From Adhaeribacter swui (GTDB taxonomy: Bacteria > Bacteroidota > Bacteroidia > Cytophagales > Hymenobacteraceae), in contig NZ_CP055156.1 in assembly GCF_014217805.1 (NCBI RefSeq), forward strand, positions 3,416,585-3,480,584: a stretch of 64,000 nt of DNA, written 5' to 3'. The notes under the pieces were generated by a model. That model made no database searches, was not told the DNA's origin, and saw only the letters and a list, made by a program, of their open reading frames with translations. Position 1 is the stretch's first letter. Every line of letters starts with the position of its first letter. A program made the translations under genes and the position numbers. Positions 8,469 through 16,971 of this stretch are shown one piece after another.

Positions 8469-9650
8469 CTACAAATTGGTTTTAGCCGAACTTTTTTTAT
8501 AAACCGGGTTATTAGTGCTTTTTGTTTCCGGCACAGGTTCTAAGCTTTCCGTTAAATCTACCAGCAAGGTTATTTGCGTGCCATGCCCTTTATCCGATTC
8601 AATTTTTAAATTGGTATTTAATTCGGCGGCTCTTTGGTGCATGTTGGTTAACCCGTAATTTTCGTTTACATCTACCTGAGCGGGCTCAAAACCTATGCCG
8701 TTATCCTGTATTAATAATTGTAAATGTTTATCTGCCACGGTAATTAATTGCACTGTAAAAAAATTAGCCTGACTGTACTTTATAACATTGGTTATAGCTT
8801 CCTGCGCAATCCGGAAAATGTTAAGGGTTTGTACCGGGGTAAGTAAAATGGCCTCGTTGGTCTGCGATTTAAACTGATAACGCAAATTGCCTTGCGGTGG
8901 AATTAGTTGCCAAAGTAATTTCTGCAGTTTCTCGTTTAGCTCCCCCACGCGAATATGCTCTTTGCGGATGGCCCAGATCGTTTCGCGCAATTGGGTAATG
9001 GTTTGCCGGGTATATTCCCGGAGTTGCTCTATTTGGTGTTGTTGCTCAGAGCCCTGCCACATGTTTGGCGAATCTTCCAACCGGTTTACAATATAGGTTA
9101 GGTGCGAGCCCACATTATCGTGTAAGTCGCGAGCAATCCGTTCCCGCTCTAACTGAATTTTATGATCGGTTTCGAGCTGTTTGATTTTTAATTTTAATTT
9201 CTGCTGCAGAAAATACCAATTGATTACAAATACGGTACCTAAGAACAGTAAAATAACCATTATAAAAAACCACCAAACTTTCCAGGCAGGAGAATTAATT
9301 GTAAAAACAAACCGAATAGGCTGGTTAAAAGCTGCTTTTGGATGGATAAAATAAGTTTTTTGCCCGGAATTAAAGGCTATATTTTTTATTGGTTGATTAC
9401 GAAGACTGGTAATAAGCTGATTTTTTAAGATGTAAGTTTCCGGGAGGGACTCTTTGAAGGCTTGGTCTAAATATGAGTGGCCTTGGGTGCGGATGACACT
9501 AAGCCCGGTATTTAACCAGCTAAAATCTTTAAAATTGCGGGAAACAAAGTATGCGGCAGCATTAGAAAGTTTTTTTTCAGGCTGCGCCCAGCCGCATCCT
9601 GCCTGAAAACAAAAGCTACTAATTAACCAAATTCGAAGGAGTAGATGCAT
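8469..9650 (-). CDS. sensor histidine kinase (HisKA_3 type) with shortened sensor
   Basis: The protein has 393 residues: a signal-like N-terminus (residues 1-22), a short extracytoplasmic part, one membrane helix at about 123-147 preceded by PAWKVWWF, a short coiled coil, the DHp motif ERIARDLHDNVGSHL with phospho-acceptor His177, and a HATPase domain (QEAITNVIKYS, DNGIGFEP, GHGTQITL). The segment just before the helix resembles the end of a Y_Y_Y domain, as in kinases that normally carry a large beta-propeller sensor; here that propeller is missing. The likely partner is the NarL-type regulator encoded 423 bases upstream on the same strand. Confidence 0.88.
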   Translation of the reverse strand: MHLLLRIWLISSFCFQAGCGWAQPEKKLSNAAAYFVSRNFKDFSWLNTGLSVIRTQGHSYLDQAFKESLPETYILKNQLITSLRNQPIKNIAFNSGQKTYFIHPKAAFNQPIRFVFTINSPAWKVWWFFIMVILLFLGTVFVINWYFLQQKLKLKIKQLETDHKIQLERERIARDLHDNVGSHLTYIVNRLEDSPNMWQGSEQQHQIEQLREYTRQTITQLRETIWAIRKEHIRVGELNEKLQKLLWQLIPPQGNLRYQFKSQTNEAILLTPVQTLNIFRIAQEAITNVIKYSQANFFTVQLITVADKHLQLLIQDNGIGFEPAQVDVNENYGLTNMHQRAAELNTNLKIESDKGHGTQITLLVDLTESLEPVPETKSTNNPVYKKSSAKTNL

Positions 9651-10073
9651 GCACAGGTAAAAGTTTTACCAATTAGGTGGAGCGTAAATTTTTTAATACA
9701 ATAATTTTTTAAGCAAGCTTATCAACGGCATTCTAGCAGAATAGCTCATTTTGGCATGTGTTATTTTCTTAACCCGATTTCATGATAATTGATTTACAGG
9801 TTTTTACATTTTTTTTTTAATTTTTTAAGAAACAGTTATTATACCGCTGCCTCATTTTAACCCATAGGTATAGCTATATACCGGTAACCGGGTAATTGTT
9901 ACCTTTATACGGAGAAATCTTTAAAAATGAAGGCTGTTACCCGTTTAGATAAAGATTCTGATTGTAGAAATTGGATAGCTAACGCCGGACAGGTTATAAA
10001 AGATATTTTAATTTTTCCGGTATAAAATCTAGGAAGCCGCCTTTTAGCAGATTTTTAAATTTTTTAAATTTTA
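9651..10073. other. AT-rich gap with two tandem hairpins
   Basis: This gap separates the kinase from its regulator. It contains GGTATA-gcta-TATACC (9867-9882) immediately followed by GGTAAC/GTTACC arms (9883-9903), plus an A/T-only run at 10051-10072. A 32-codon plus-strand frame (9927-10025) has a GGAG upstream but nothing else in favour of it. The hairpins may be an operator or leader for the kinase gene. Confidence 0.4.
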
Positions 10074-10748
10074 TTACCGGCTAAACCATTTACGATCGAC
10101 GGCCATTTTAGCGGCGGCCATTTTATTGTTTACGTGTAATTTCTGGTATATATTTTTGATGTGCGTTTGTACGGTATAAGTACTGATAAACAACTTTTCG
10201 GAGATGTTGTGGGAACTGTTGCCCGCCGTAAGTAACTCCAGAATTTCAATTTCGCGTTTTGATAAATTTCCTGGAATAGGCTCAGGGAGCGTAGGTTTAC
10301 CCAAAGAGGCTTTGGTGGTATGCGTTCGTAAGAGCGTTAAGGCTTTTTTAGCTACTACCGGCGACATGTAAGCTTCGCCGGCCAGGGTGCCCCGGATAGC
10401 CTGCACAATTACCGCGGCCGGTTCCTCTTTTAATAAATACCCACTGGCGCCCGCTTGTATTGCCCGGAAAATAGTATCGTCATCGTCGGATACGGAAAGC
10501 ATGATAACCTCCATGCGGGGAAATTGGGCTTTGACGTGGTAAGTAGTAGCAATGCCGTCGAGCGCCTGCATTTGAATGTCCATCAACACTACTTCCGGCA
10601 GATCAACAGGAGTCGTTTTTTGAATTTCTTCTAAAAATTTTAAACCACTCGCAAAGGTTTGTACGGTTAAACCGGGGTAAGATTGTAAACGCAGTTCTAA
10701 ATTTTTGCGCAATGTCAGGTTATCATCTACAATGGCAATCTTAACCAT
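10074..10748 (-). CDS. NarL/LuxR-family response regulator
   Basis: A 224-residue two-domain protein. The receiver domain (1-120) has the acidic pair Asp8/Asp9, phospho-acceptor Asp57 in VVLMDIQMQ, and the lysine in GYLLKEEP. The C-terminal HTH (about 160-220) starts LSKREIEILELLTAG and contains the recognition helix STYTVQTHIKNIYQKL. It should bind DNA as a dimer on phosphorylation by the neighbouring HisKA_3 kinase. The pairing is inferred from strand and adjacency; the 423-base gap is large for an operon, so separate promoters are possible. Confidence 0.93.
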   Translation of the reverse strand: MVKIAIVDDNLTLRKNLELRLQSYPGLTVQTFASGLKFLEEIQKTTPVDLPEVVLMDIQMQALDGIATTYHVKAQFPRMEVIMLSVSDDDDTIFRAIQAGASGYLLKEEPAAVIVQAIRGTLAGEAYMSPVVAKKALTLLRTHTTKASLGKPTLPEPIPGNLSKREIEILELLTAGNSSHNISEKLFISTYTVQTHIKNIYQKLHVNNKMAAAKMAVDRKWFSR

Positions 10749-10971
10749 AAGGTTTGCTTCTGAACGAGTAAAAATTTAAAAATTTTAGATTTTCATTAAA
10801 ATAAACGGTTGCCAAAAGAGGCTTTTTTTGCCCGCTCGCATACCTTATACATTGCAAAAAATAAATTTGCTGGCCCGAGTTTACCTTAAATAGTGTTAGA
10901 ATAGTAATACCCAGATGGATTTGCAACACAAATTATACCAGAATGGTATTTTGTAAATAATTATATGGTAT

Positions 10972-11763
10972 TTAACTCTTATGTTTTGGTTTATACGATT
11001 GGAGATAGGCATTTTTTTGGGTGCGACGGGCAATAAGCCGGAAAAAAGAAATTAATCCTTGTTTATCATCGGCCAGGGCGCGGGCAAACGGGTCTTTAAA
11101 TTTTTTATCTTCAAAGTCGCGGATGTACTCTTGCCGGATTAAATCGGCGGCCGGCAATGTTTCAGCAGTTTTTATCTCTACCAGGCCGGTTTTTTCCCAG
11201 AGTTGTTGCCACCAGGTTATGGCATGAATAAAATACCAGTAGTTCTGAAAATCTTTCCGTAAAAAGCCGGGCACTTCCTGCAGCGTAGTTATTTCGCGGG
11301 TAAAGCAAACATCGGCAATGGCTAAATAACCACTGGGTTTAATAAACTTACAGATGTAAGGCAAATATTTTTCGTCGGTGCCAAAGTACGTATATGAATC
11401 CACCACAATTACGGCATCAAAATATTCTTCCGGAAAAGGCAGTTCGCGGGCATTGCCTTGCAGCGGAAATACCTTATCGGCCAGACCGGCCTCCTGCACC
11501 CGTTCCAGGTTTTCGGTAGGCGATATAGCTTCGTCTACGGCCCACACCTGCACGCCGTATTCTTTTGCCAGAAAGATAGAACTGATAGCTTTGCCGCAGC
11601 CCAAATCCAAAACCCGCATGCCAGGTTTTAAATGCAGCTCCGAAGTAAGACTTTCTAAGTTAAATAAAACATTTTCGCCCATCGAATGCTCCCGTACCCA
11701 TTGCGGATCGTAGTGGGCAGAACGGGGGAAAGTAGCGTATAATCTTTTTTTAGCAGCAGACAT
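10972..11763 (-). CDS. class I SAM-dependent methyltransferase
   Basis: The 263-residue protein has the SAM-binding motif I VLDLGCGKAISS after an N-terminal cap, an acidic residue in VWAVDE (motif II), GNARELPF and DAVIVVDSYTYFG as motifs III/IV, and a C-terminal substrate region. This is the Methyltransf_11/25 fold. An aromatic-rich segment (QNYWYFIHAITWWQQLW) could bind a small-molecule substrate. No signal or membrane segment is present. Substrate unknown. It stands between a two-component pair and an oxidoreductase, all on the minus strand but with gaps large enough for separate transcription. Confidence 0.85.
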   Translation of the reverse strand: MSAAKKRLYATFPRSAHYDPQWVREHSMGENVLFNLESLTSELHLKPGMRVLDLGCGKAISSIFLAKEYGVQVWAVDEAISPTENLERVQEAGLADKVFPLQGNARELPFPEEYFDAVIVVDSYTYFGTDEKYLPYICKFIKPSGYLAIADVCFTREITTLQEVPGFLRKDFQNYWYFIHAITWWQQLWEKTGLVEIKTAETLPAADLIRQEYIRDFEDKKFKDPFARALADDKQGLISFFRLIARRTQKNAYLQSYKPKHKS

Positions 11764-11926
11764 AACAGTTGTTTATGCCCGAGGTACGTAGAGAATTTAA
11801 GATTGGTTAACGGATGAGCAGTATTCCTGGGCACAAAAAAGAATCAGCGCCCGTAAAAATTTACTGTATGCTTGGCAAAACGTAATTTAAAATGCTACAA
11901 AGTTAATTTTTTGAATTTTTACTTTT

Positions 11927-12616
11927 CTACAAGGGCTCGGCTTGCAGTTTGGCCGTTGTGGCAATGCGGGCGTTGGGGTAAATGCTAATGCCGGCGCCAT
12001 CTTGCGAGGCAGCGTATAACATGGCTTTAGCTACATCGCGGGCTTGAATAGGCTTATACGGGCGCAAGGGGCCCACAAAAATAAACGGCAGCACTTTGGC
12101 AACTACTTGGGCTACCTGTTCTCCCAAACGTTTTTCGGAGCGTTGCCCCAGCAGCAACGACGGCTGAAAAATATGAACTCCCAAAAAAGATAAGGGCTTA
12201 ATGTCGGTTTCCATTTTGCCTTTTACCTGGTTATAAAAAATCCGGGATTTGGCATCGGCGCCCAAAGCCGACACGACCAGAAACTGCGAGGCAAAGTTAG
12301 CCGAGGTAATACGGGCTAGCTTCAGCACGTAAGTATAATCTACTTTATAAAAGTTGTCTTTAGAGCCGGCTTTATTGATGGTAGTACCCAAACAGCAGTA
12401 TACATCGTCGGCGATTAAACCCGGGGCGTAACTTTCCAGAATATCAAAATCTACTTGTTTCTGCTCTAGCTTTGGGTGTTCCAGGGGCAAAAGTTTGCGG
12501 CCGATGGAAATTACTTTCCGGTAGCGGTTACTTTTCAGGAGCAAATCCAGGCAATGGCTGCCTACCAGGCCCGACGCCCCGGCAATAATAGCGGTTTTAG
12601 GAGCAGAAGAAATCAT
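11927..12616 (-). CDS. NAD(P)-binding oxidoreductase, TIP30/HTATIP2-like
   Basis: A 229-residue Rossmann protein beginning AIIAGASGLVGSHCL, with the GASGLVG dinucleotide-binding loop of atypical short-chain dehydrogenases. DDVYCCLGTTINKAGS and a YNQVKGKMET segment (Tyr-x-x-x-Lys) fit the extended SDR family, and the overall length and pattern match bacterial homologues of TIP30/HTATIP2. The PSLLLGQR segment is also typical. It is probably cytosolic; substrate unknown. The gene is followed on its upstream side by a 730-base regulatory gap. Confidence 0.85.
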   Translation of the reverse strand: MISSAPKTAIIAGASGLVGSHCLDLLLKSNRYRKVISIGRKLLPLEHPKLEQKQVDFDILESYAPGLIADDVYCCLGTTINKAGSKDNFYKVDYTYVLKLARITSANFASQFLVVSALGADAKSRIFYNQVKGKMETDIKPLSFLGVHIFQPSLLLGQRSEKRLGEQVAQVVAKVLPFIFVGPLRPYKPIQARDVAKAMLYAASQDGAGISIYPNARIATTAKLQAEPL

Positions 12617-13349
12617 GCGTTATATCAGTATGAATGCGTATTCGGGAAGGAGCGGGTAAATGTTACCAAAGTAAAGGTATTTTCCGGATTTGTACCTGTT
12701 CCGTTTAGGTTCATTTTTTAAAAAATTACTCCGCCTACCTGAAAACAACCACTCCTGCCCCTCCTAAACTTAGGTGGGGAGTTGTTACCCCAAATAATCA
12801 ACTGAGAAATAGAAGCGGCCAGCCTATAATAACCTGTTTTACCCATTGCAACGGGTGTAACATTTTGTAACACTATTGTAACATCGGTTTCTCAATTAAA
12901 ATAATCTGCCTGATTTTTTTCGGGTTTTAATTATTAATAAACCTATCCACCCGTTTTTTAATTCTTAGTCTTTTTTTAACGGTTTAGCGCCAAGTGTCTA
13001 GAGATTATTTTTTAAATATTTTTTATTTTAATCACTTTATTATTAGTAAGTTATATTAGTAAATTCCCTTTTTTATTCTGATATAATCCTCCCGGTTTCT
13101 GCTTTAAAGATTTAAGTTTTTCGCGGTTATTACCCGCCCTTTTTGGCTGCTTTTTTTAGATTTTTTCGGGTTTAAAACCGGATGTTACAATACTAACACA
13201 AACGGTTACAATGGTGCTAACACCTGCCTGTACCCGTGCTATACCTTTGTGTCGTCTTCAAAATACTTGCAAGTAAGACGCTCCAACAAATCAATCCTTA
13301 ACGCTTTACAAAACCATTAATCAATCCAAATTTAAAACGCTAATCCATC
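12617..13349. promoter_or_regulatory. long AT-rich regulatory gap with phased TGTAACA motifs
   Basis: Three TGTAACA copies lie at 12856, 12866 and 12877, about one helical turn apart. The reverse word TGTTACAA appears at 13183-13190, with a second GTTACAAT at 13205-13212, 21 bases after the first; each of these is followed by CTAACAC (13193 and 13217). A TACCTTTG box at 13242-13249 fits the -7 consensus and would place transcription start near 13256, about 95 bases before the lipoprotein gene. The pattern looks like operators for one regulator. No open frame of note is present. Confidence 0.5.
13242..13249 (+). promoter_or_regulatory. -7 box TACCTTTG for surface-protein cluster
   Basis: TACCTTTG matches TAnnTTTG and follows the GTTACAAT/CTAACAC repeats. 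No strong TTTG is seen at -33, which would fit an activator-dependent promoter. It is correctly placed to drive 13350-15850. Confidence 0.5.
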
Positions 13350-13766
13350 ATGAAAAAAGCAACATTTTTAAAAAATCAATTAATTACATCCGTAGCCTTT
13401 TACATTATAATAGTGGGCGGACTGTTGAGCGCCTGTAAAAACGACAAAGACGAGGTAGCGCCCGCCGGAGCTTTCGCGGGTAAATACACCGCCGAAGACA
13501 GTAGCAGCGACACCTATATCATGACCATCGAGAAGAAAGAAGGCAACAAGCTGATCATCCACAATTTTGGCGGCTTTATGTACGTGCCCATTCAGGCTAC
13601 CGCCTCCGGTAACAACCTTACTATTCCGAAGCAAACCTTTAAAGAAAGCCATTTTGAATTAACCTTAAAAGGCACCGGCAATTTAGCCGGCGACAACTTA
13701 CAGATTCATTACGAAGCTTCGGGCTCTACCAATTACGAAGAAGATATCTGGGCCGTCCGGAAATAG
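13350..13766 (+). CDS. lipoprotein, 138 aa, unknown function
   Basis: The N-terminus has a charged start, a hydrophobic stretch and the lipobox LLSAC with Cys29, followed by KNDKDEV, a usual spacer after a Bacteroidota lipobox; acidic residues nearby would suit surface export. The mature domain of about 110 residues is rich in beta strands and Thr/Gly (GKYTAEDSSSDTYIMT, NLTIPKQTF), recalling small lipocalin-like or copper-resistance-type barrels found as stand-alone lipoproteins. It is the first gene after the phased regulatory region and precedes the repeat protein by 174 bases. Confidence 0.75.
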   Translation: MKKATFLKNQLITSVAFYIIIVGGLLSACKNDKDEVAPAGAFAGKYTAEDSSSDTYIMTIEKKEGNKLIIHNFGGFMYVPIQATASGNNLTIPKQTFKESHFELTLKGTGNLAGDNLQIHYEASGSTNYEEDIWAVRK

Positions 13767-13939
13767 CTACGCAGCATACTTTTAGCTGATTACCCTGCCT
13801 GCGTTAAAGGTTGCGCTTACTTTAGATTTTCCTGGGTAAGCGTAATCCGGCCGGAAAGAACAAGTACCTTATTTTTTAAATTTTTAAAAATATCAAATTC
13901 TATACTTCAATCATCTTTCACTATCAATCCTTTTACTCC

Positions 13940-15148
13940 ATGAAAACTATTAAAATTTTAGTTAGCGCTATGCTAACCATCCTGTTAAGCAATCATACTT
14001 CTTTTGGCCAGTATAATGTTTATTTTGCCGGTAAAAATGCGGGTGCGGTTAATACCGGCAGTTATAACTCCTTTGTGGGCTATTACTCGGGCCAGGTTAA
14101 CACCTCCGGATTTCATAATACTTTTTTCGGAGCATTAAGCGGTTATTTAAACAAGACAGGCCGCTACAATACCTTTGTGGGCAGTCAGGCCGGGGCCAAA
14201 AACGAAACCGGCGAGGGAAATAGCTTTTTCGGGATGAATGCGGGCTACATAAGCCGGGGGAGCCACAACAGTTTCTTTGGCAAAGAAGCCGGCAGCCTTA
14301 ACCAGGCCGATGGCCAAAGTTATTTTGGTTATCAGGCCGGCATGAACAATTATACCGGTTTAAGAAACAGCTTTTTCGGCGCTTATTCTGGCTACAGTAA
14401 TACCTCCGGCTCTAACAACAGCTTTTTTGGTTACGAAGCGGGTAAAGCCAATACTACCGGGGGCGATAACGTTTTCTTTGGTTACCGGGCAGGCCAGGCC
14501 AACACCTCGGGAAATTCTAACGTGTTTTTAGGCCGCGATGCCGGGCCCAATAATACCTACGGTTTAAACAACGTATTCCTGGGCCGGGAAGCCGGCTGGA
14601 AAAACACCAATGGTAGTTTTAACGTTTTTGTGGGCCGTAACGCCGGCAAAATGAATGAAACGGGCAGTAGCAACGTGTTTATCGGGAATGATGCCGGTTA
14701 CAACGAAAAAGGCTCCAGTAAACTATACATTGCCAATACCAGCACCACTACGCCTTTAATTTACGGCGAGTTTAACAACAATAAGTTAGTGGTAAATGGT
14801 TGGATGGGCATTGGTACCAACAATTCTTCCGGCGATTATAAGCTTTCGGTAAATGGTAAAATCCGGGCGAAAGGCCTGAAAGTAGAAACAGACTGGGCGG
14901 ATTTTGTTTTTGCCGATAATTATAAGTTGCGTTCGCTGGAGGAAGTTGCGGCTTATATTAAGGAGAACAAACATTTACCCGACGTGCCTTCGGAAGCCCA
15001 GGTAGCCCAAGAAGGCGTAGACTTAGGCCCGATGCAGGCCACTTTACTGCAAAAAATAGAAGAACTCACTTTGTATTTGCTGCAAGCCCACGAAGAAACC
15101 AAGCAATTGCGCCACGAAGTAGAAACCCTGAAAGCAAGTAAAAACTAG
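13940..15148 (+). CDS. secreted 17-residue-repeat (beta-solenoid-type) surface protein
   Basis: The 402-residue protein has a signal peptide (about 1-23) and then some fourteen repeats of 17 residues, from residue 26 to about 262, with the pattern N-x-F-x-G-x-x-A/S-G-x-x-N-x-T-G-x-x. The spacing of Asn, Phe and Gly suggests a regular beta-solenoid, broadly like YadA-type head repeats. After the solenoid comes GWMGIGTNN and a domain with DFVFADNYKLRSLEEV and HLPDVPS, a C-terminal module seen at the ends of many Bacteroidota tail-fibre-like proteins, then a coiled coil (about 365-400). It is probably exposed at the cell surface; whether it adheres or assembles is unknown. Confidence 0.8.
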   Translation: MKTIKILVSAMLTILLSNHTSFGQYNVYFAGKNAGAVNTGSYNSFVGYYSGQVNTSGFHNTFFGALSGYLNKTGRYNTFVGSQAGAKNETGEGNSFFGMNAGYISRGSHNSFFGKEAGSLNQADGQSYFGYQAGMNNYTGLRNSFFGAYSGYSNTSGSNNSFFGYEAGKANTTGGDNVFFGYRAGQANTSGNSNVFLGRDAGPNNTYGLNNVFLGREAGWKNTNGSFNVFVGRNAGKMNETGSSNVFIGNDAGYNEKGSSKLYIANTSTTTPLIYGEFNNNKLVVNGWMGIGTNNSSGDYKLSVNGKIRAKGLKVETDWADFVFADNYKLRSLEEVAAYIKENKHLPDVPSEAQVAQEGVDLGPMQATLLQKIEELTLYLLQAHEETKQLRHEVETLKASKN

Positions 15149-15175
15149 GTTCGGGCTTTATTAAAGAATGGCATC

Positions 15176-15850
15176 ATGAAAATACTATTTCTCTTTGTTT
15201 TACTACTTGCCGGCGCCTTGCCAATATGTGCCCAAATGCGCGCCCCGAAAGCAGCAACCGCCGAAAAACGAATTATCACTGCCACGGAAATTGCTGCGAA
15301 GAAAAAAAGCAGTCCGGCCCGTAAAAAAAGGGCTGGCGAGGCCGATGGTTCTGGCCAATATTTCCGGGCCCAGAGAGTGATTCAAACGCTGGGGCCGGTT
15401 TATTTAACCCCCGGAGAAGCTTTTACTTTTACTGCCGGCGACTCCATCGTACTTGGTCCGGGCTTTGAGGTAGATTCTACTACAGAGTTTACCGCCCAAA
15501 TATACGCTTTACCCGCCGAAACCGCTCCTGCCCCGGAACTGGCTGCTACGCCTTCTAATGCTTTAAATGCTGCAGCAGATAATACGGGAAATCTGCAAGC
15601 TTTTACCTTATTCCCGAATCCGGCCAGCGAGCAGTTTCATATTCAGTACGAAGTAAATAAAACGGCGGTGGTAAGCGTGGCGCTGTATACCCTGGAGGGG
15701 ACTCCGGTGCAGCAATTTGTAACGGCGCAACAACAAGAACCGGGTAGTTATAAGTTGGCTTTGCCGGTAACCCAGATAGCCAGCGGCGTGTACGTGGTGG
15801 CTTTAAAAATAGACAGTAAAACCATTAGCCAACGCGTGGTTATTCGCTAA
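15176..15850 (+). CDS. T9SS-sorted secreted protein
   Basis: A signal peptide (MKILFLFVLLLAGALPICAQ) is followed by a lysine-rich region (about residues 30-55), a small beta module with SIVLGPGFEVDSTTEFTAQI, a linker of Ala/Pro/Glu, and a terminal domain of about 80 residues starting FTLFPNPASEQFHI and ending QRVVIR. This end is the type A sorting domain that directs cargo through the type IX secretion system to the cell surface. The gene lies 27 bases after the repeat protein and probably shares its transcript. No catalytic domain is seen, so it is likely structural or binding. Confidence 0.88.
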   Translation: MKILFLFVLLLAGALPICAQMRAPKAATAEKRIITATEIAAKKKSSPARKKRAGEADGSGQYFRAQRVIQTLGPVYLTPGEAFTFTAGDSIVLGPGFEVDSTTEFTAQIYALPAETAPAPELAATPSNALNAAADNTGNLQAFTLFPNPASEQFHIQYEVNKTAVVSVALYTLEGTPVQQFVTAQQQEPGSYKLALPVTQIASGVYVVALKIDSKTISQRVVIR

Positions 15851-16036
15851 ATCGTTATTTGTTATTTGTAATTTTTGTATTCTAATTATTTGCGGTAGCG
15901 GCAACCAAAATTTAAAAATTTAAAATTTTCGACTTATTGATTATTCCGTCTTCAGGGTATAGCTTTGGCTATGCCCTGAACCGCTGGAAGTAAATTTTTT
16001 AAATTTAAAAATTCGAGCTGCCATTCAATTATTCCT

Positions 16037-16198
16037 ATGATGACTATGGAAAAATTTACCCGGTTGGTATTTGCCGCGTTTGCGTTAGCCATTATTCTTT
16101 ATTTAACGGCCTGCGCACCCACAAGCTTAGCACCCGAAAACAACAACTCCCCAAAACTGGGGTGGCGCAATAATTTGCCTATTCCTTTATCTTGCTAA
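16037..16198 (+). CDS. mini-lipoprotein, 53 aa
   Basis: An ATG at 16037 (alternatives at 16040 and 16046) opens a 53-residue frame with a hydrophobic segment and the lipobox LTAC (Cys26), then a short Asn/Pro-rich tail ending in Cys. It is in the same direction as the surface-protein cluster, 186 bases behind the T9SS cargo. Such peptides are common near surface operons in this phylum. The lipobox is good; coding is otherwise unproven. Confidence 0.5.
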   Translation: MMTMEKFTRLVFAAFALAIILYLTACAPTSLAPENNNSPKLGWRNNLPIPLSC

Positions 16199-16389
16199 TT
16201 TTAAAAAATCAGGACGGAGCCGCTGGTTTAGATAAAAAGTAACAACCAGGATTAGTTGTTTTATCCGGATGAGGTACAGGTATTTTACTTGTTACCTCTT
16301 TCCTGTTTTAATAAAGTACTTACCTTTCCATGGATTTTATATTTTTAAAATTTTAAATTTTTAAAATTTTCAGTCTGATCAAACTTGTT

Positions 16390-16749
16390 ATGGAGATTAA
16401 TTTAATACAAGCCCAGGGAGTAAATATGGCGGAAGTTACCGGCAACGGTGTAGAAATTAAAAACAACCAGGATGCTTTAGATTTAATGGCTAATTGCGGT
16501 TACCAGGGCGCCGACGGTATTATTTTGCGTGCCGAAAATATAACTCCCGATTTTTTTGATTTAAAAACCGGAATCGCCGGCGAAATTCTGCAGAAGTTTT
16601 CTACGTATAACATGAGGCTGGCCATCGTGGGCGATTTTTCTAAGTTCAGCAGCAAAAGCTTAAAAGACTTTATGTACGAGAGCAACAAAATAGGCCGGAT
16701 TAATTTTGTGGGTTCCCTGGAAGAGGCCAAAGCCAAATTAGCGAACTAA
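16390..16749 (+). CDS. DUF4180 domain-containing protein
   Basis: The 119-residue protein is a full-length DUF4180 domain: the segment ALDLMANCGYQGADGIILRAENI and the later MRLAIVGDFSKFSSKSLKDFMYES are the two conserved blocks. The fold is predicted alpha/beta and resembles STAS-like small regulators; function is unknown. There is no signal peptide, so it is cytosolic. It is preceded by a 35-base A/T-only run (16336-16370) and followed by a sensor kinase gene with about 220 bases between, so it is probably monocistronic. Confidence 0.85.
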   Translation: MEINLIQAQGVNMAEVTGNGVEIKNNQDALDLMANCGYQGADGIILRAENITPDFFDLKTGIAGEILQKFSTYNMRLAIVGDFSKFSSKSLKDFMYESNKIGRINFVGSLEEAKAKLAN

Positions 16750-16971
16750 ACGAAAGGCGATAAATTGAAGACCAGCCCCAATAATTTGCTTTGCGATTAA
16801 AGATAAAAGCATTCGCGTTAAAGGCCGGCAATACGAATTTGCTTAAGGTGCGTTTAATGGTTGTTTTATATAAGCATAATTTGTATTTACCTGATTGTTT
16901 TACCTTTACAAGTGCTTTGTTTTTCTAAAATCCCGAAATACTTAGCTTATTTCTTTGGGAATAGTTAAATA

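Noticed and set aside
9927-10025. 32-codon plus-strand ORF with a GGAG upstream
   Set aside because: Only a purine stretch supports it; no signal, family, promoter box or neighbour; noise cannot be excluded.
10741-10929. 62-codon minus-strand frame overlapping the start of the response regulator
   Set aside because: It overlaps the regulator start by eight bases, has low-complexity character with no family resemblance, and lies in an AT-rich leader; more likely a chance frame.
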